DNA from: Paraclostridium sordellii
Lineage (GTDB): Bacteria > Bacillota > Clostridia > Peptostreptococcales > Peptostreptococcaceae
DNA: 43,912 nucleotides
Direction: 5' to 3'
NCBI RefSeq assembly: GCF_000953675.1
Contig: NZ_LN679998.1
Coordinates: 3,287,129-3,331,040 of the forward strand
Of the stretch, positions 16,262 to 25,162 are shown piece after piece (position 1 is the first letter of the stretch; each line of letters starts with the position of its first letter). Below the pieces are notes generated by a model, which was given only the letters and a program-made list of their open reading frames with translations, made no database searches and was not told the DNA's origin. The translations under genes were made by a program, and so were the position numbers.

Positions 16262-16870
16262 TTATTTTTTTGATATATGCTTATTATCCTTTATATAAAA
16301 TCTCCATAGATAATCTTTGGCTTCTTGTGCATAATCAATATTTACTCGTTTACTTTCTATAATATCAGATTTTTTAATTTCTTCGTCATTGTCCAGTATA
16401 TATAATTCATCACCTAATATACTTTTAAAGTTTAATTCTTTATCTATTTTCAAGGCCTTACATAATTTTCCCGGACCATTACATATATTTTTCTTTTGAT
16501 ATGAACTTAATTCATCATAATTTTTTAAGTATCTGTTTTGAGAAATTAAATTCATTGGACTTACAGGTTCAACCGCTCTTATTAAAACACATTGTGGAAC
16601 TCCTTCAATATTCGCCGATATATTTAAGCAGTGATACATTCCATAAATTAAATATACATATATGCATCCTCCATCCTGATACAAAGGTTCCGTTCTACTT
16701 GTTCTTTTATCATTGAAGACATGTGCAGCTTTATCTTCTATCCCCATATAAGCCTCTGTTTCTACTATCTTTGTAATTATTTGTTCTCCTTCATATTTCC
16801 TTACAAGGTATTTACCCAGTAAATCTCTAGCTAGAGTTATAGCATCTCTCCTAAAAAAATCTTTATCCAT
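16262..16870 (-). CDS. 3-methyladenine DNA glycosylase (AAG/MPG family)
   Basis: Base-excision repair enzyme that removes alkylated purines. The 202-aa protein shows the family signatures RDAITLARDLLGKYLV (9-24), IVETEAYMGIEDKAAH with the catalytic-region glutamate, IYVYLIYGMYHCLNI and NGPGKLCKAL. Length is typical of bacterial Mpg. The ribosome site is weak (AGAGTGG). It lies downstream of ybaK by 29 nt and is probably co-transcribed with it. Confidence 0.93.
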   Translation of the reverse strand: MDKDFFRRDAITLARDLLGKYLVRKYEGEQIITKIVETEAYMGIEDKAAHVFNDKRTSRTEPLYQDGGCIYVYLIYGMYHCLNISANIEGVPQCVLIRAVEPVSPMNLISQNRYLKNYDELSSYQKKNICNGPGKLCKALKIDKELNFKSILGDELYILDNDEEIKKSDIIESKRVNIDYAQEAKDYLWRFYIKDNKHISKK

Positions 16871-16899
16871 TTTACCACTCTTTCTTCAAGTTTAGATTT

Positions 16900-17376
16900 T
16901 TATATAATATCTTCAAATTTACAATTAGTTACCTTCTGTAAATCTATTGGACTTAACTCAACTTGATATCCTATTTTCCCGCCACTTACTATTATATTTT
17001 CTAAATTTTTAGCTGTTTCATTTACAAATGTCTTGTATAATTTTTTCATACCAATGGGAGAACACCCACCTCTTATATACCCTGTTAATTTATTTATATC
17101 ACTTACATGTACCATCTCTATTTTCTTTTCTCCTGCTACTTTTGCAGCCTTTTTCAAATCTAAATTTTCATGAACAGGTATTACATATACATAAATATTT
17201 TTGCTTGTTCCATGTGTAACTAAAGTTTTATATACTTCATTTACATCTCTTCCAATTTTACTTGCAACAGATATACCATCTATATGATCATCTGAAACAT
17301 CATATGAATACATATTATATTTTACCTTTTTTGAATCTAAAATTCTCATAGCATTAGTTTTTACTGCTTTAGCCAT
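16900..17376 (-). CDS. ybaK: Cys-tRNA(Pro)/Cys-tRNA(Cys) deacylase YbaK/EbsC family
   Basis: Trans-editing enzyme that hydrolyses mischarged aminoacyl-tRNA, chiefly Cys-tRNA(Pro). The 158-aa protein has the YbaK fold markers: VYKTLVTHG (conserved lysine), YVYVIPVHENLDLKKAAKVAGEKKIEM, TGYIRGGCSPIGMKK and VSGGKIGYQVELSPIDL. ATG at 17376 has TGGAGGT 8 nt upstream; the ATG at 17391 would include that site. A -10 TATAAT-like element lies about 35 nt upstream. It is likely the first gene of a ybaK-mpg transcript. Confidence 0.92.
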   Translation of the reverse strand: MAKAVKTNAMRILDSKKVKYNMYSYDVSDDHIDGISVASKIGRDVNEVYKTLVTHGTSKNIYVYVIPVHENLDLKKAAKVAGEKKIEMVHVSDINKLTGYIRGGCSPIGMKKLYKTFVNETAKNLENIIVSGGKIGYQVELSPIDLQKVTNCKFEDII

Positions 17377-17493
17377 AATTAATACCTCCATAATAAATTT
17401 CTACATTTATTATAGACCTAATATAAATATTATTTCTAGGTTAATTTTATATTTATATTTTTAATAATTATTTTAATACATATAGTTTTTTAA

Positions 17494-19284
17494 TTATATT
17501 TCTCTAGTGTACTCTTTTAACCAACTTTTCTCTTCTTCACTTAAATATGGAGAAATTTTTTCATATACTAATTTGTGATATTTATTTAAATATGTTATTT
17601 CATCTTTATTCATATATTTTATATCTATACCGTCTAAGTCTATAGGAGCATAAGTAATAGTTTCAAAATACATAAATTGACCATATTCATTTTTTATTCC
17701 CTTTTTAGCTACTATCTCATTTTCAATTCTTATTCCATATGAACCATCAACATATATCCCTGGCTCATTAGTTGTTATCATACCTTCTTCAATTATAGGG
17801 TTATTTACTTTACCATCATTAATTTTCCAATAAAAACTATTTGGCCCTTCATGTACATTTAAAAGAAATCCTATACCATGTCCTGTTCCACACTTATAAT
17901 CTATATCACATTCCCATAATGGTCCTCTTGCCAAAACATCTAAGTTTACACCTCTTGTTCCATATAAAAACTTCGCTTTTGATAAGCAAATCATCCCTCT
18001 TACAACTGCTGTAAATTTTTCTTTTAATTCATCATTTATATCACCTAAAACAATAGTTCTAGTTATATCTGTTGTCCCATCATAATATTGCCCTCCAGAG
18101 TCTATCAAAAACAACCCTTCTTTTTCTAATTCATATTGATTATCTAGGACTGCACTATAATGCAGCATTGCAGCATGATCTTTATATGCTGCTATAGTAT
18201 TAAAACTTGGTTCTATAAATCCATCTTGTTCTTTTCTTAAACTTTCTAATTTCTCACTTGCACTTAGTTCTGTTATATTTAATTTTCCTACATTATTTTT
18301 TAGCCAGTATATAAACTTTGTAATTGCAATCCCATCTTTTATGTGACTATTTCTTGCATTTTCTAATTCTACTTTATTTTTTATACACTTCATTTTAGTA
18401 GTTATATCAATGGATTCTATTTTTTTAATATCTTTATTTAAACATTTATATATATAATAACTAACTTTATTTGGATCTATTAATACGGATTCATCCTTAT
18501 TTACAATTTTTATAAATTCATATATTTCCTCATAATTTTTTATAATTGTATTTTCTTTATTTAACTCTTTAATTATATCTTTATTAATTTTATCTTTATC
18601 TATAAATAAAAAAATAGCTTCTAATGTAACTATTAAATATGAAAGTACTACTGGATTAAAATCTACATCTTTTCCCCTTAAATTCAAAAGCCACCCAATA
18701 TCATCTAAACTAGTTATTATATAAGTTATAGCTTTCATTTCCTTCATTTTTTCTCTTACTCTTTTTAATTTACTAGAAAAACTTTCACCACAGTAGCTTA
18801 AATCGTGTAAAAAAGCACTTTCAGTTGGTAATTTAGGTCTATTTTTATAAATTTTATCTACTAAGTCAAACTCATAAATAATTTTTATATTATTTTTATT
18901 TAATTTTTCTTCTAAACTTCTACCTAAATTTGCAGATACCACTTTTCCATCAAATGCAAATTTGCTTCCTTTAGGCATATTTTTTTCTAGATATTCAGGT
19001 ATAGTTAAAACCCCTTCTTCATACATTTTAAAAAGCTTTATCTCACTATTTTTAAGTTCTTCTTCAGCTTGTATAAAGTATCTACCATCTGTCCATAATC
19101 CAGCTTCTTCTTGAGTTATAATTAAAGTTCCAGCAGAACCTGTAAACCCAGACATATATTGTCTGAGTTTAAAGAAATCACCTACATACTCACTTTGATG
19201 GTAATCTGATGAAGGTATCATATATGCAAATATGTCCTTTTCTTTCATTAATTCTCTTAATTTTGAAATTCTTTCATTAATCAT
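17494..19284 (-). CDS. pepP: Xaa-Pro aminopeptidase (M24B)
   Basis: Metallopeptidase removing the N-terminal residue before proline. The 596-aa protein is the long, three-domain form: creatinase N-domain (about 1-135), a second related domain (about 160-300) and the pita-bread catalytic domain (about 315-535), followed by a short C-terminal domain ending EEKSWLKEYTREI. Metal-ligand motifs are LIDSGGQYYDGTTDITRT (two Asp), GTGHGIGFLLNVHEGP (His), TNEPGIY (Glu) and RIENE (Glu). ATG at 19284 follows GGGGGGAG. It lies only 30 bp after the ABC ATPase gene, so it may share the transporter transcript. No clear terminator follows it. Confidence 0.93.
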   Translation of the reverse strand: MINERISKLRELMKEKDIFAYMIPSSDYHQSEYVGDFFKLRQYMSGFTGSAGTLIITQEEAGLWTDGRYFIQAEEELKNSEIKLFKMYEEGVLTIPEYLEKNMPKGSKFAFDGKVVSANLGRSLEEKLNKNNIKIIYEFDLVDKIYKNRPKLPTESAFLHDLSYCGESFSSKLKRVREKMKEMKAITYIITSLDDIGWLLNLRGKDVDFNPVVLSYLIVTLEAIFLFIDKDKINKDIIKELNKENTIIKNYEEIYEFIKIVNKDESVLIDPNKVSYYIYKCLNKDIKKIESIDITTKMKCIKNKVELENARNSHIKDGIAITKFIYWLKNNVGKLNITELSASEKLESLRKEQDGFIEPSFNTIAAYKDHAAMLHYSAVLDNQYELEKEGLFLIDSGGQYYDGTTDITRTIVLGDINDELKEKFTAVVRGMICLSKAKFLYGTRGVNLDVLARGPLWECDIDYKCGTGHGIGFLLNVHEGPNSFYWKINDGKVNNPIIEEGMITTNEPGIYVDGSYGIRIENEIVAKKGIKNEYGQFMYFETITYAPIDLDGIDIKYMNKDEITYLNKYHKLVYEKISPYLSEEEKSWLKEYTREI

Positions 19285-19314
19285 AAATTAATACTCCCCC
19301 CATTAATTTTAATT

Positions 19315-19983
19315 TTATATAAATTTTAGGATATCTTCTTTACTTAAATTTTTTATACTTTCAAAAACTGCTTTAACTTTAACTGGATTTTCACCTATTA
19401 TAAATATTTTATCCCCTAAAAAAATGGCTTCATCTAAATCATGAGTTACAAAAATAACAGTTTTCATTTCATTTTTTAAGATATATTTTATTTTTTCCAT
19501 GATATTATTTTTTATTTTTATATCTATTGATTTAAATGGTTCATCCATTAATATATACTTGGATGGCTTCACAAATGCTCTCGCTACATTACACCTTTGT
19601 CTTATTCCCCCGCTAACCTTTTGAGGATACATATTTTTATACGTTTCTATATCTACTAAGTTCATATATTTATTTGTAATATTTTTTAATTCGTGTTTTT
19701 TATAAAACTTTTTCCCAACTAATTGTAAGTTTTCTTCAATAGTTAACCAAGGTATTAAACTGGCCTCTTGAAATATATAACTAATATTTTTTTTATCTAT
19801 TTTTTTAAAATCAGTATTGTCACTTTTTAAAATACCCGATATTAAATTTAATAAAGTGCTTTTCCCACATCCTGATTTACCTAGGATACAGTTTACTTTA
19901 TTATCATCAAAATCAATTTTAAAATTTTCATATATGCATTTTTCTCCATAATGTTTATCTAGTTTTTTAATTGATAAAGTCAT
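19315..19983 (-). CDS. ABC transporter ATP-binding protein (SsuB/TauB/ThiZ-type)
   Basis: ATPase of a nitrate/sulfonate/thiamine-precursor-type importer, 222 aa. Walker A GKSGCGKST, Q-loop FQEASLIPW, a divergent signature VSGGIRQRCNVARAF, Walker B ILMDEPF and switch FVTHDLDEA are visible. The start ATG at 19983 overlaps the permease stop by ATGA (4 nt) and has GGAG 6 nt upstream, so translation is coupled. An ATG at 19995 is less likely. The substrate cannot be read from the ATPase. Confidence 0.9.
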   Translation of the reverse strand: MTLSIKKLDKHYGEKCIYENFKIDFDDNKVNCILGKSGCGKSTLLNLISGILKSDNTDFKKIDKKNISYIFQEASLIPWLTIEENLQLVGKKFYKKHELKNITNKYMNLVDIETYKNMYPQKVSGGIRQRCNVARAFVKPSKYILMDEPFKSIDIKIKNNIMEKIKYILKNEMKTVIFVTHDLDEAIFLGDKIFIIGENPVKVKAVFESIKNLSKEDILKFI

Positions 19984-20738
19984 TGTCTTCTCCATTTATA
20001 ATTTCTTTTCATAATATACTTTTGAAGATTACTTAGTAGTATCGATATAACTAATATCACAACTATCCAAGCAAATATAGCTGATGTATTAAAATTAGTT
20101 TTTTCTATTTGTATCACACTTCCAACCCCATACATTGGTTGACCGTATATTTCACCTGCAATTATAACTTTAAACGCCAAAGAATATGTAGATACCAATA
20201 TAGGAAATAAATTTATGTTAATTATAGGTATGTATATGTTTTTTATTTTTTCAACTAAATTAATATCATATATATAAATCATTTCAATTATGCTTTTATC
20301 TATATTTTTTAAGGCTCCAAGAACAGTTTCATATAAAATTGGAAACACAATAAATACTCCAATTAAAAATGGTGCTTTATCTTTATCAAACCATATTAAT
20401 ATCAATACTACTAAAATCATAGTTGGTACTGATTGTATAATAGTATTTATTGGTTTTAATAAATTACTAAAAGTTTTGCTTAAGTAAGATAAAACTCCCA
20501 GTACTATAGCCATAATCATAGATATAGCAAAACTTACACTAGTTCTTAAAATAGTCATACCTATATTTAAGTAAAAATTTTTTTGATTTAAAATTTCTCC
20601 TAAACTACTTAAAACTTGTTCCATTTTAGGAAGATATATATCGTTATTTATATTTATGGCTATCCCCTGCCATACACTAAGGAGTACTATACAAAATATT
20701 AAAACTTCTATATTATTTCTTGTAAAATACCTTTTCAT
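19980..20738 (-). CDS. ABC transporter permease (SsuC/ThiX-type)
   Basis: Membrane subunit of the same importer, 252 aa from ATG 20738 (a GTG at 20753 would add five residues). It has about six transmembrane helices and a binding-protein-dependent transport domain. The EAA-like loop is degenerate (IIEMIYIYDINLVEKIKNIYIPIININLFPILV), lacking the usual EAA residues. Extracellular-side motif QSVPTMILVVLILIWF is typical of the NitT/TauT group. The gene begins 26 nt inside the binding-protein gene, and AGGTGGG lies upstream. Confidence 0.88.
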   Translation of the reverse strand: MKRYFTRNNIEVLIFCIVLLSVWQGIAININNDIYLPKMEQVLSSLGEILNQKNFYLNIGMTILRTSVSFAISMIMAIVLGVLSYLSKTFSNLLKPINTIIQSVPTMILVVLILIWFDKDKAPFLIGVFIVFPILYETVLGALKNIDKSIIEMIYIYDINLVEKIKNIYIPIININLFPILVSTYSLAFKVIIAGEIYGQPMYGVGSVIQIEKTNFNTSAIFAWIVVILVISILLSNLQKYIMKRNYKWRRQ

Positions 20739-21687
20739 CAGGAATTTTCCCACCTATAGATTTAACATCATATTCAGATAATATCTTGTAGTAGCCCTTA
20801 TAATCTTTTATTGACTCCTCAACCCCTATAAATTGTAAATTTGCATTTTCTATAGATTTATTTATAACCTCTTTCTTAGTTCCAACTCCAATTTTTTCGC
20901 AATATTCTCCAGCTTTGTCTGGATTTGAATTTACAAATATAATAGATTCTTTAACTCCTTCTAGAAATAAATTTACAAACTCTTTATTATTTTTAGCAAA
21001 ATCTGATTTTACAATTATAGTTGCCTGAGGATATCCATAATCTGATTTAGTTATATTCTTATATTCTTCATTTAAACTTTTTACTACTTTTATTTCTGGA
21101 TTTTTAATTTTTAATGCAGTTAGTGCTGGTTCTGGAACTATTGCAGTATTTGCCTTTTTTGATACTATCATAGGAACTAATTCATTTGCAGAGTTTACAT
21201 ATGTAAAGTTAATATCTTTTTCATTTAATCCATTTGATTTTATTATAAACTTATTCGTAATATCAGGAGTTAAACCTTTTCCAGTGTTTACTACTTCTTT
21301 TCCTTTTAAATCTTTAAACCCTCCTATATCATCATTAGATACAAGATAAAAAGAACCCAGTCCTGTAGTTCCTGCAATTTCATAGTTTTTAGTTTTATTG
21401 TAAGCAATAGCTGCCATATTGGAAGGTACCACAGCAATATCAGCTTCTCCTTTCATTACTGTGGTTGATAGATTATCTGGAGTTTTTTCTATATTATAAT
21501 TTACATTGTATCCATCTTTTATATTTTTATTTTCAAAAGCTAACTTTGACAAAGCTATTGATGGTAGTCCATCTGGCATGGATACTTTTACACTTACATC
21601 TTCCTTTAAATTTTCTTTGCTACTACATCCCGATAAACAAGCAATACATATTGCAAGTATTAATATTTTTATCATTCTTTTTTTCAA
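20713..21687 (-). CDS. ABC transporter substrate-binding lipoprotein (NitT/TauT/ThiY-like)
   Basis: Lipidated receptor with signal peptide and lipobox LSGC near residues 18-21, then an NMT1/ThiY-type binding domain (MPDGLPSIALSKLA, MKGEADIAVVPSNMAAIAYN, LKGKEVVNTGKG). Start codon choice: TTG 21687 is 7 nt after AAAGGGGG, whereas ATG 21693 almost touches that site, so I prefer TTG (324 aa). Such receptors bind small organic anions, sulfonates or pyrimidine thiamine precursors; the ligand here is unknown. First gene of the operon with permease, ATPase and possibly the Xaa-Pro aminopeptidase. No TPP or other known riboswitch is visible upstream. Confidence 0.88.
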   Translation of the reverse strand: MKKRMIKILILAICIACLSGCSSKENLKEDVSVKVSMPDGLPSIALSKLAFENKNIKDGYNVNYNIEKTPDNLSTTVMKGEADIAVVPSNMAAIAYNKTKNYEIAGTTGLGSFYLVSNDDIGGFKDLKGKEVVNTGKGLTPDITNKFIIKSNGLNEKDINFTYVNSANELVPMIVSKKANTAIVPEPALTALKIKNPEIKVVKSLNEEYKNITKSDYGYPQATIIVKSDFAKNNKEFVNLFLEGVKESIIFVNSNPDKAGEYCEKIGVGTKKEVINKSIENANLQFIGVEESIKDYKGYYKILSEYDVKSIGGKIPDEKVFYKK

Positions 21688-21717
21688 TTTCATTCCCCCT
21701 TTGAATGTTTTGTCGCT

Positions 21718-21745
21718 ATAATAGTAGCATATTAAATTTAGTAAA
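21718..21745 (-). promoter_or_regulatory. Probable promoter of the ABC importer operon
   Basis: On the minus strand, -35-like TTTACT (21740-21745), 16 bp, and -10 TATTAT (21718-21723) lie about 25 nt before the ribosome site. Confidence 0.45.
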
Positions 21746-21804
21746 TCAGTAATTTAAATATAAATTGATATAATTATGATTTTAACAATTTATATGATCA
21801 TAAA

Positions 21805-21846
21805 AAAAGCTATTTAGTGAATTTACAAATTCACTAAATAGCTTTT
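21805..21846 (-). terminator. Intrinsic terminator of the ECF transporter operon
   Basis: A long perfect stem (20 bp, 21805-21824 / 21827-21846), followed on the minus strand by TTTTTTTATG, lies 3 nt after the EcfT stop. Confidence 0.92.
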
Positions 21847-21848
21847 AA

Positions 21849-22679
21849 TTATATAAACGGATTATAGAATCTACTTCCATTTTTAAAAGTTATATACATT
21901 GAACATATTAATATTAATATTCCAAGTATTATAACTACATAATCACTCTGTCTAAATTGTTTAGCATTATACCATGTACGTTTTCTTTTGTTACCAAATC
22001 CTCTAAGTTCCATAGCGCAACTTATAATTTCAATTCTTTCTAAACTAGAAAATATTAATGGCATAAGTATAGAAGATATATTTTTAAGCCTTTTACTTAA
22101 CTTTTCTTTCTTTGACATATCTATTCCTCTAGCTTGTTGTGCATATGAAATGTCATGATAATCCCTTTGTATATCTGGTATATATCTTAATGCAATTGCA
22201 ACAGAATATGCAATTTTATAATTTATCCCTAATTTATTTAAAGATGCTGCAAATTCACTAGGATCCGTAGTCACTATAAATAAAAGTGCCATAGGTATAG
22301 TCGCTAATATCTTTAAGTTGAAATTTAACTGATAAAATAATTGCTCTGAAGTTATTGTATATGGACCTATTAACTTTAATAAATCTGTTCTACTTCCATA
22401 AATCTCAACACCTTGGTATGGACCTAATATAAATATAGCAATATTATTTAGTAACATAAAAAATAAAATAAAGTATACTACAAATGCTACATCACTAAAT
22501 TTTATTTTAGATATTTTAAATACTATTAGACTAAATATAAACATTGATACAAGAACTCTAGTATCATAAGTTATCATGGCTGCAATAGACCATGTTATAA
22601 AAAATATAAGTTTAGTAGCTCCTGTCAATCTATGAATAGGCGAATTTTCTTTTATATATGATAGCATTGTTGTCTTCAT
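21849..22679 (-). CDS. ecfT: ECF transporter T component (EcfT)
   Basis: Transmembrane coupling subunit of an energy-coupling-factor vitamin/micronutrient importer, 276 aa. It has about five membrane helices and two cytoplasmic coupling helices bearing the diagnostic xRG motifs (AQQARGID and AMELRGFG). They dock onto the two ATPase domains. Its ATG overlaps the ATPase stop by 4 nt (22676-22679), indicating coupled translation. Last gene of the S-AA'-T operon. Confidence 0.93.
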   Translation of the reverse strand: MKTTMLSYIKENSPIHRLTGATKLIFFITWSIAAMITYDTRVLVSMFIFSLIVFKISKIKFSDVAFVVYFILFFMLLNNIAIFILGPYQGVEIYGSRTDLLKLIGPYTITSEQLFYQLNFNLKILATIPMALLFIVTTDPSEFAASLNKLGINYKIAYSVAIALRYIPDIQRDYHDISYAQQARGIDMSKKEKLSKRLKNISSILMPLIFSSLERIEIISCAMELRGFGNKRKRTWYNAKQFRQSDYVVIILGILILICSMYITFKNGSRFYNPFI

Positions 22680-24382
22680 ACTCTTCTGATCCCCCTATCA
22701 TAATTTATAAATTTATTTACAAAATTTCTAGAATCACTTATTCTACATTTTACCGCTAATTCATAAACGGATGTTTCTTTTAAATTTGCCTTTTTTATAA
22801 CTTCTTTATTCGTTAGTATATTAGCTGCCGTGTCATCAGCTAATTTCATTCCATCAGCTAATACTATGGCTCTATTAGTGTATTCAAGCATTAAGTGCAT
22901 ATCATGAGTTATCATAATTATTGTTACACCTTTTTTATTTAAATTAAGTAAAAATTCCATAATTTCATTATAATGTTTAAAATCTTGACCTGCAGTAGGT
23001 TCATCTAAAATTATTATTTCTGGATTTAATACTAGTATAGATGCAATAGTAACACGCTTTTTTTGCCCGTAACTTAAAGCAGATATCGGCCAATTTCTAT
23101 ATTCATACAATCCACATACTTTTAGTGTTTCATATACTCTATCTTTAATTTCAGATTCATCTATTCCTCTAAATCTAAGACCTAAAGCTACCTCATCAAA
23201 TATCATAGTCTTGGATATCATTTGATTTGGATTTTGCATTACTATTCCAATCTTTTCTGCACGTTCTTTTATTGAATCATTTGTTATTTCTCTATTATTT
23301 AAAAATATCTCTCCATTTGTTTGCTTATAAAATCCACAAATAAGTTTAGATATAGTTGATTTACCTGCTCCATTTTTACCTACTATACTCACCATCTCAC
23401 CTTTATTGATTTTAAACGATACATCTTTTAAAATAGGCTTTTTCTTTTCATATTGGAACGATATATTTTTTAATTCTAATAAAACTTCGCTATTTTTGTA
23501 AGTATTGTTAATAACAACTTCCTTATCCCAGTTTCTAAGTTTATCACTAAACTTATCAATATCAATTGTATCTATATGTCCAGGTTTCATGTCTTTAGTT
23601 ACATTAACACCTGCGTATTTAAGAGCTGTTATGTATAAAGGTTCACGAATTCCACTTTTAATTAGTATATCTGATGAAATTAATTCATCTGCATTCATAT
23701 CAGCTACAATTTCACCATCATTCATAACTATAATTCTATCTACATCACAGTGAAGAACATCTTCTAATCTATGTTCTATTATAAGCATTGTTTTCTCAGT
23801 TTCATTTTTAATCTTTTCAATAAGTTCTATTGCACTTTTCCCCGTTGCAGGATCCAAACTAGCTAGAGGTTCATCAAATAATAATATATCTACTTCATCA
23901 ACTGTTACTCCTGCAAGTGTAACTCTTTGTTTTTGACCTCCAGATAAACTATATGGAGATGATTCTAATTGTTTATCTATTCCAACTAATTTTGATACTT
24001 TTTCTACCATAGATTTCATTTTCTTTTGTGAGGTACAATCATTTTCTAATTTAAAAGCTATATCTTCAGCTACTGTTAATCCTATAAATTGACTATCTGG
24101 ATCTTGAAGTACCGTACCTACAAGTTTTGAAATCTCAAATATGCTCATATCCTTAGTTTCTTTATCCATTATTTTCAAGCTTCCTTGACTAGTTCCTTGA
24201 TAATAAAAAGGAGTTAATCCATTTATGCAATGAGCTAATGTACTTTTTCCAGAACCAGATGGGCCTACTACTAAAACTTTTTCACCTTCATATATAGTAA
24301 GATTTATATTTTTCAAAGTAGGTTTAGCTTGAACTCTATATTTAAAGGTAAAATCTTTGAATTCTATTATTTTCTTTTTCAT
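22676..24382 (-). CDS. ECF transporter double ATPase (fused EcfA-EcfA')
   Basis: Single 568-aa chain with two complete ABC domains. The first (about 1-260) has GPSGSGKST, LQDPDSQF, LSGGQKQRVTLAG and ILLFDEPLASLD. The second (about 295-560) has GKNGAGKST, MQNPNQMI, LSYGQKKRVTIAS and IIILDEPTAGQD. Fusion of the two ECF ATPases is seen in dedicated (group I) systems such as YkoD-like transporters. ATG 24382 has AAGGAGA. It lies between the S component and EcfT in one operon. Confidence 0.94.
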   Translation of the reverse strand: MKKKIIEFKDFTFKYRVQAKPTLKNINLTIYEGEKVLVVGPSGSGKSTLAHCINGLTPFYYQGTSQGSLKIMDKETKDMSIFEISKLVGTVLQDPDSQFIGLTVAEDIAFKLENDCTSQKKMKSMVEKVSKLVGIDKQLESSPYSLSGGQKQRVTLAGVTVDEVDILLFDEPLASLDPATGKSAIELIEKIKNETEKTMLIIEHRLEDVLHCDVDRIIVMNDGEIVADMNADELISSDILIKSGIREPLYITALKYAGVNVTKDMKPGHIDTIDIDKFSDKLRNWDKEVVINNTYKNSEVLLELKNISFQYEKKKPILKDVSFKINKGEMVSIVGKNGAGKSTISKLICGFYKQTNGEIFLNNREITNDSIKERAEKIGIVMQNPNQMISKTMIFDEVALGLRFRGIDESEIKDRVYETLKVCGLYEYRNWPISALSYGQKKRVTIASILVLNPEIIILDEPTAGQDFKHYNEIMEFLLNLNKKGVTIIMITHDMHLMLEYTNRAIVLADGMKLADDTAANILTNKEVIKKANLKETSVYELAVKCRISDSRNFVNKFINYDRGIRRV

Positions 24383-24394
24383 TTAAATCTCCTT

Positions 24395-24949
24395 TTATAG
24401 TTCTTTATCTAAACTACCCGTTGGTATCTTAGTTTTTGCATAACTCTTAATTATAGCAGTTCCTAATATTGCAACAGTTAGTATATTTGCTGTACCACCT
24501 AAAAACCCTTGTAAATATACTTTTGATGCAGGCTCTGCATAAATTACTATATCTAATGTTGGGGCTACAACAAACCACGCAAGAGCATTAGCTATAATTT
24601 GAGTTATATTAAATAAAATTATTTCTTTTTTATTAAACTCTCCACCACTTATATTTATTTTTTTAGATATAAGACCTACAACTAATCCAACTACTGCAGA
24701 TGCTATTACCCAACTAAACCATGGTGATCCATAAAATATAGCATCTTTTAAACAGTGTCCTATAAGACCTATTAAAAAACCTGCTAAAGGCCCATACATA
24801 AGTGCCATTAAAGCTAAGAAAGCATATGCGGTTTCTATATTTGTATTAGGGATTCCAGTCGGTATTGATCCAAAACGTCCAAGTATCATAAATACAGCAG
24901 ATCCTATTCCAATTGCAACGATAGTTTTTATGCTAAGCTTATTTCCCAT
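24395..24949 (-). CDS. ECF transporter S component, UPF0397 family
   Basis: Substrate-binding membrane protein of 184 aa with five to six helices. The pattern is diagnostic of UPF0397: [20 protein letters not shown]-like opening (about 23-43), [34 protein letters not shown], and the C-terminal TKIPTGSL. Relatives have been linked in the literature to cobalamin or methionine-precursor uptake; no riboswitch here confirms either. ATG 24949 has AAGGAGG. First gene of the operon, driven by a near-consensus promoter. Confidence 0.9.
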   Translation of the reverse strand: MGNKLSIKTIVAIGIGSAVFMILGRFGSIPTGIPNTNIETAYAFLALMALMYGPLAGFLIGLIGHCLKDAIFYGSPWFSWVIASAVVGLVVGLISKKINISGGEFNKKEIILFNITQIIANALAWFVVAPTLDIVIYAEPASKVYLQGFLGGTANILTVAILGTAIIKSYAKTKIPTGSLDKEL

Positions 24950-25021
24950 TCAGTCATCCTCCTTTTCTCTTTAATCCAGCTATTTATATCGATTTAAGGC
25001 GAATTATTATAATTTTTTTAC

Positions 25022-25041
25022 AGTATAATATTCCCTATACT
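25022..25041 (-). promoter_or_regulatory. Small hairpin in the leader of the ECF operon
   Basis: AGTATA / TATACT (6 bp) with loop GGGAATAT lies in the roughly 110-nt leader. Further down, CCTT near 24999 could pair with the AAGG of the ribosome site. It matches no riboswitch class I can recall. Confidence 0.3.
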
Positions 25042-25073
25042 TTTAATTTTTTTTGATTTTTGTCATAACTTTT

Positions 25074-25102
25074 ATTATAATTATTTTATCGAAACTTGTC
25101 AA
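25074..25102 (-). promoter_or_regulatory. Near-consensus sigma-A promoter of the ECF operon
   Basis: On the minus strand, -35 TTGACA (25097-25102) and -10 TATAAT (25074-25079) are both perfect and 17 bp apart. Confidence 0.88.
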
Positions 25103-25128
25103 TTTGCCTATTTTCAAACCAATAATAT

Positions 25129-25161
25129 AAAAGCCGATTTGATAAAATCAAATCGGCTTTT
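25129..25161 (-). terminator. Intrinsic terminator after ygiQ
   Basis: A perfect 15-bp stem AAAAGCCGATTTGAT / ATCAAATCGGCTTTT has a 3-nt loop, with a TTTTATATTATT tail on the minus strand. Confidence 0.85.
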
Positions 25162-25162
25162 T

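Noticed and set aside
17377-17493. Possible terminator after the Xaa-Pro aminopeptidase gene
   Set aside because: Only a loose ACCTA/TAGGT pairing is present, without a stable stem or T-run; the -10 of ybaK explains part of it.
24950-25073. Known riboswitch (cobalamin, SAM, TPP, preQ1) in the ECF leader
   Set aside because: None of the conserved core sequences is present and the leader is too short for cobalamin or SAM classes.
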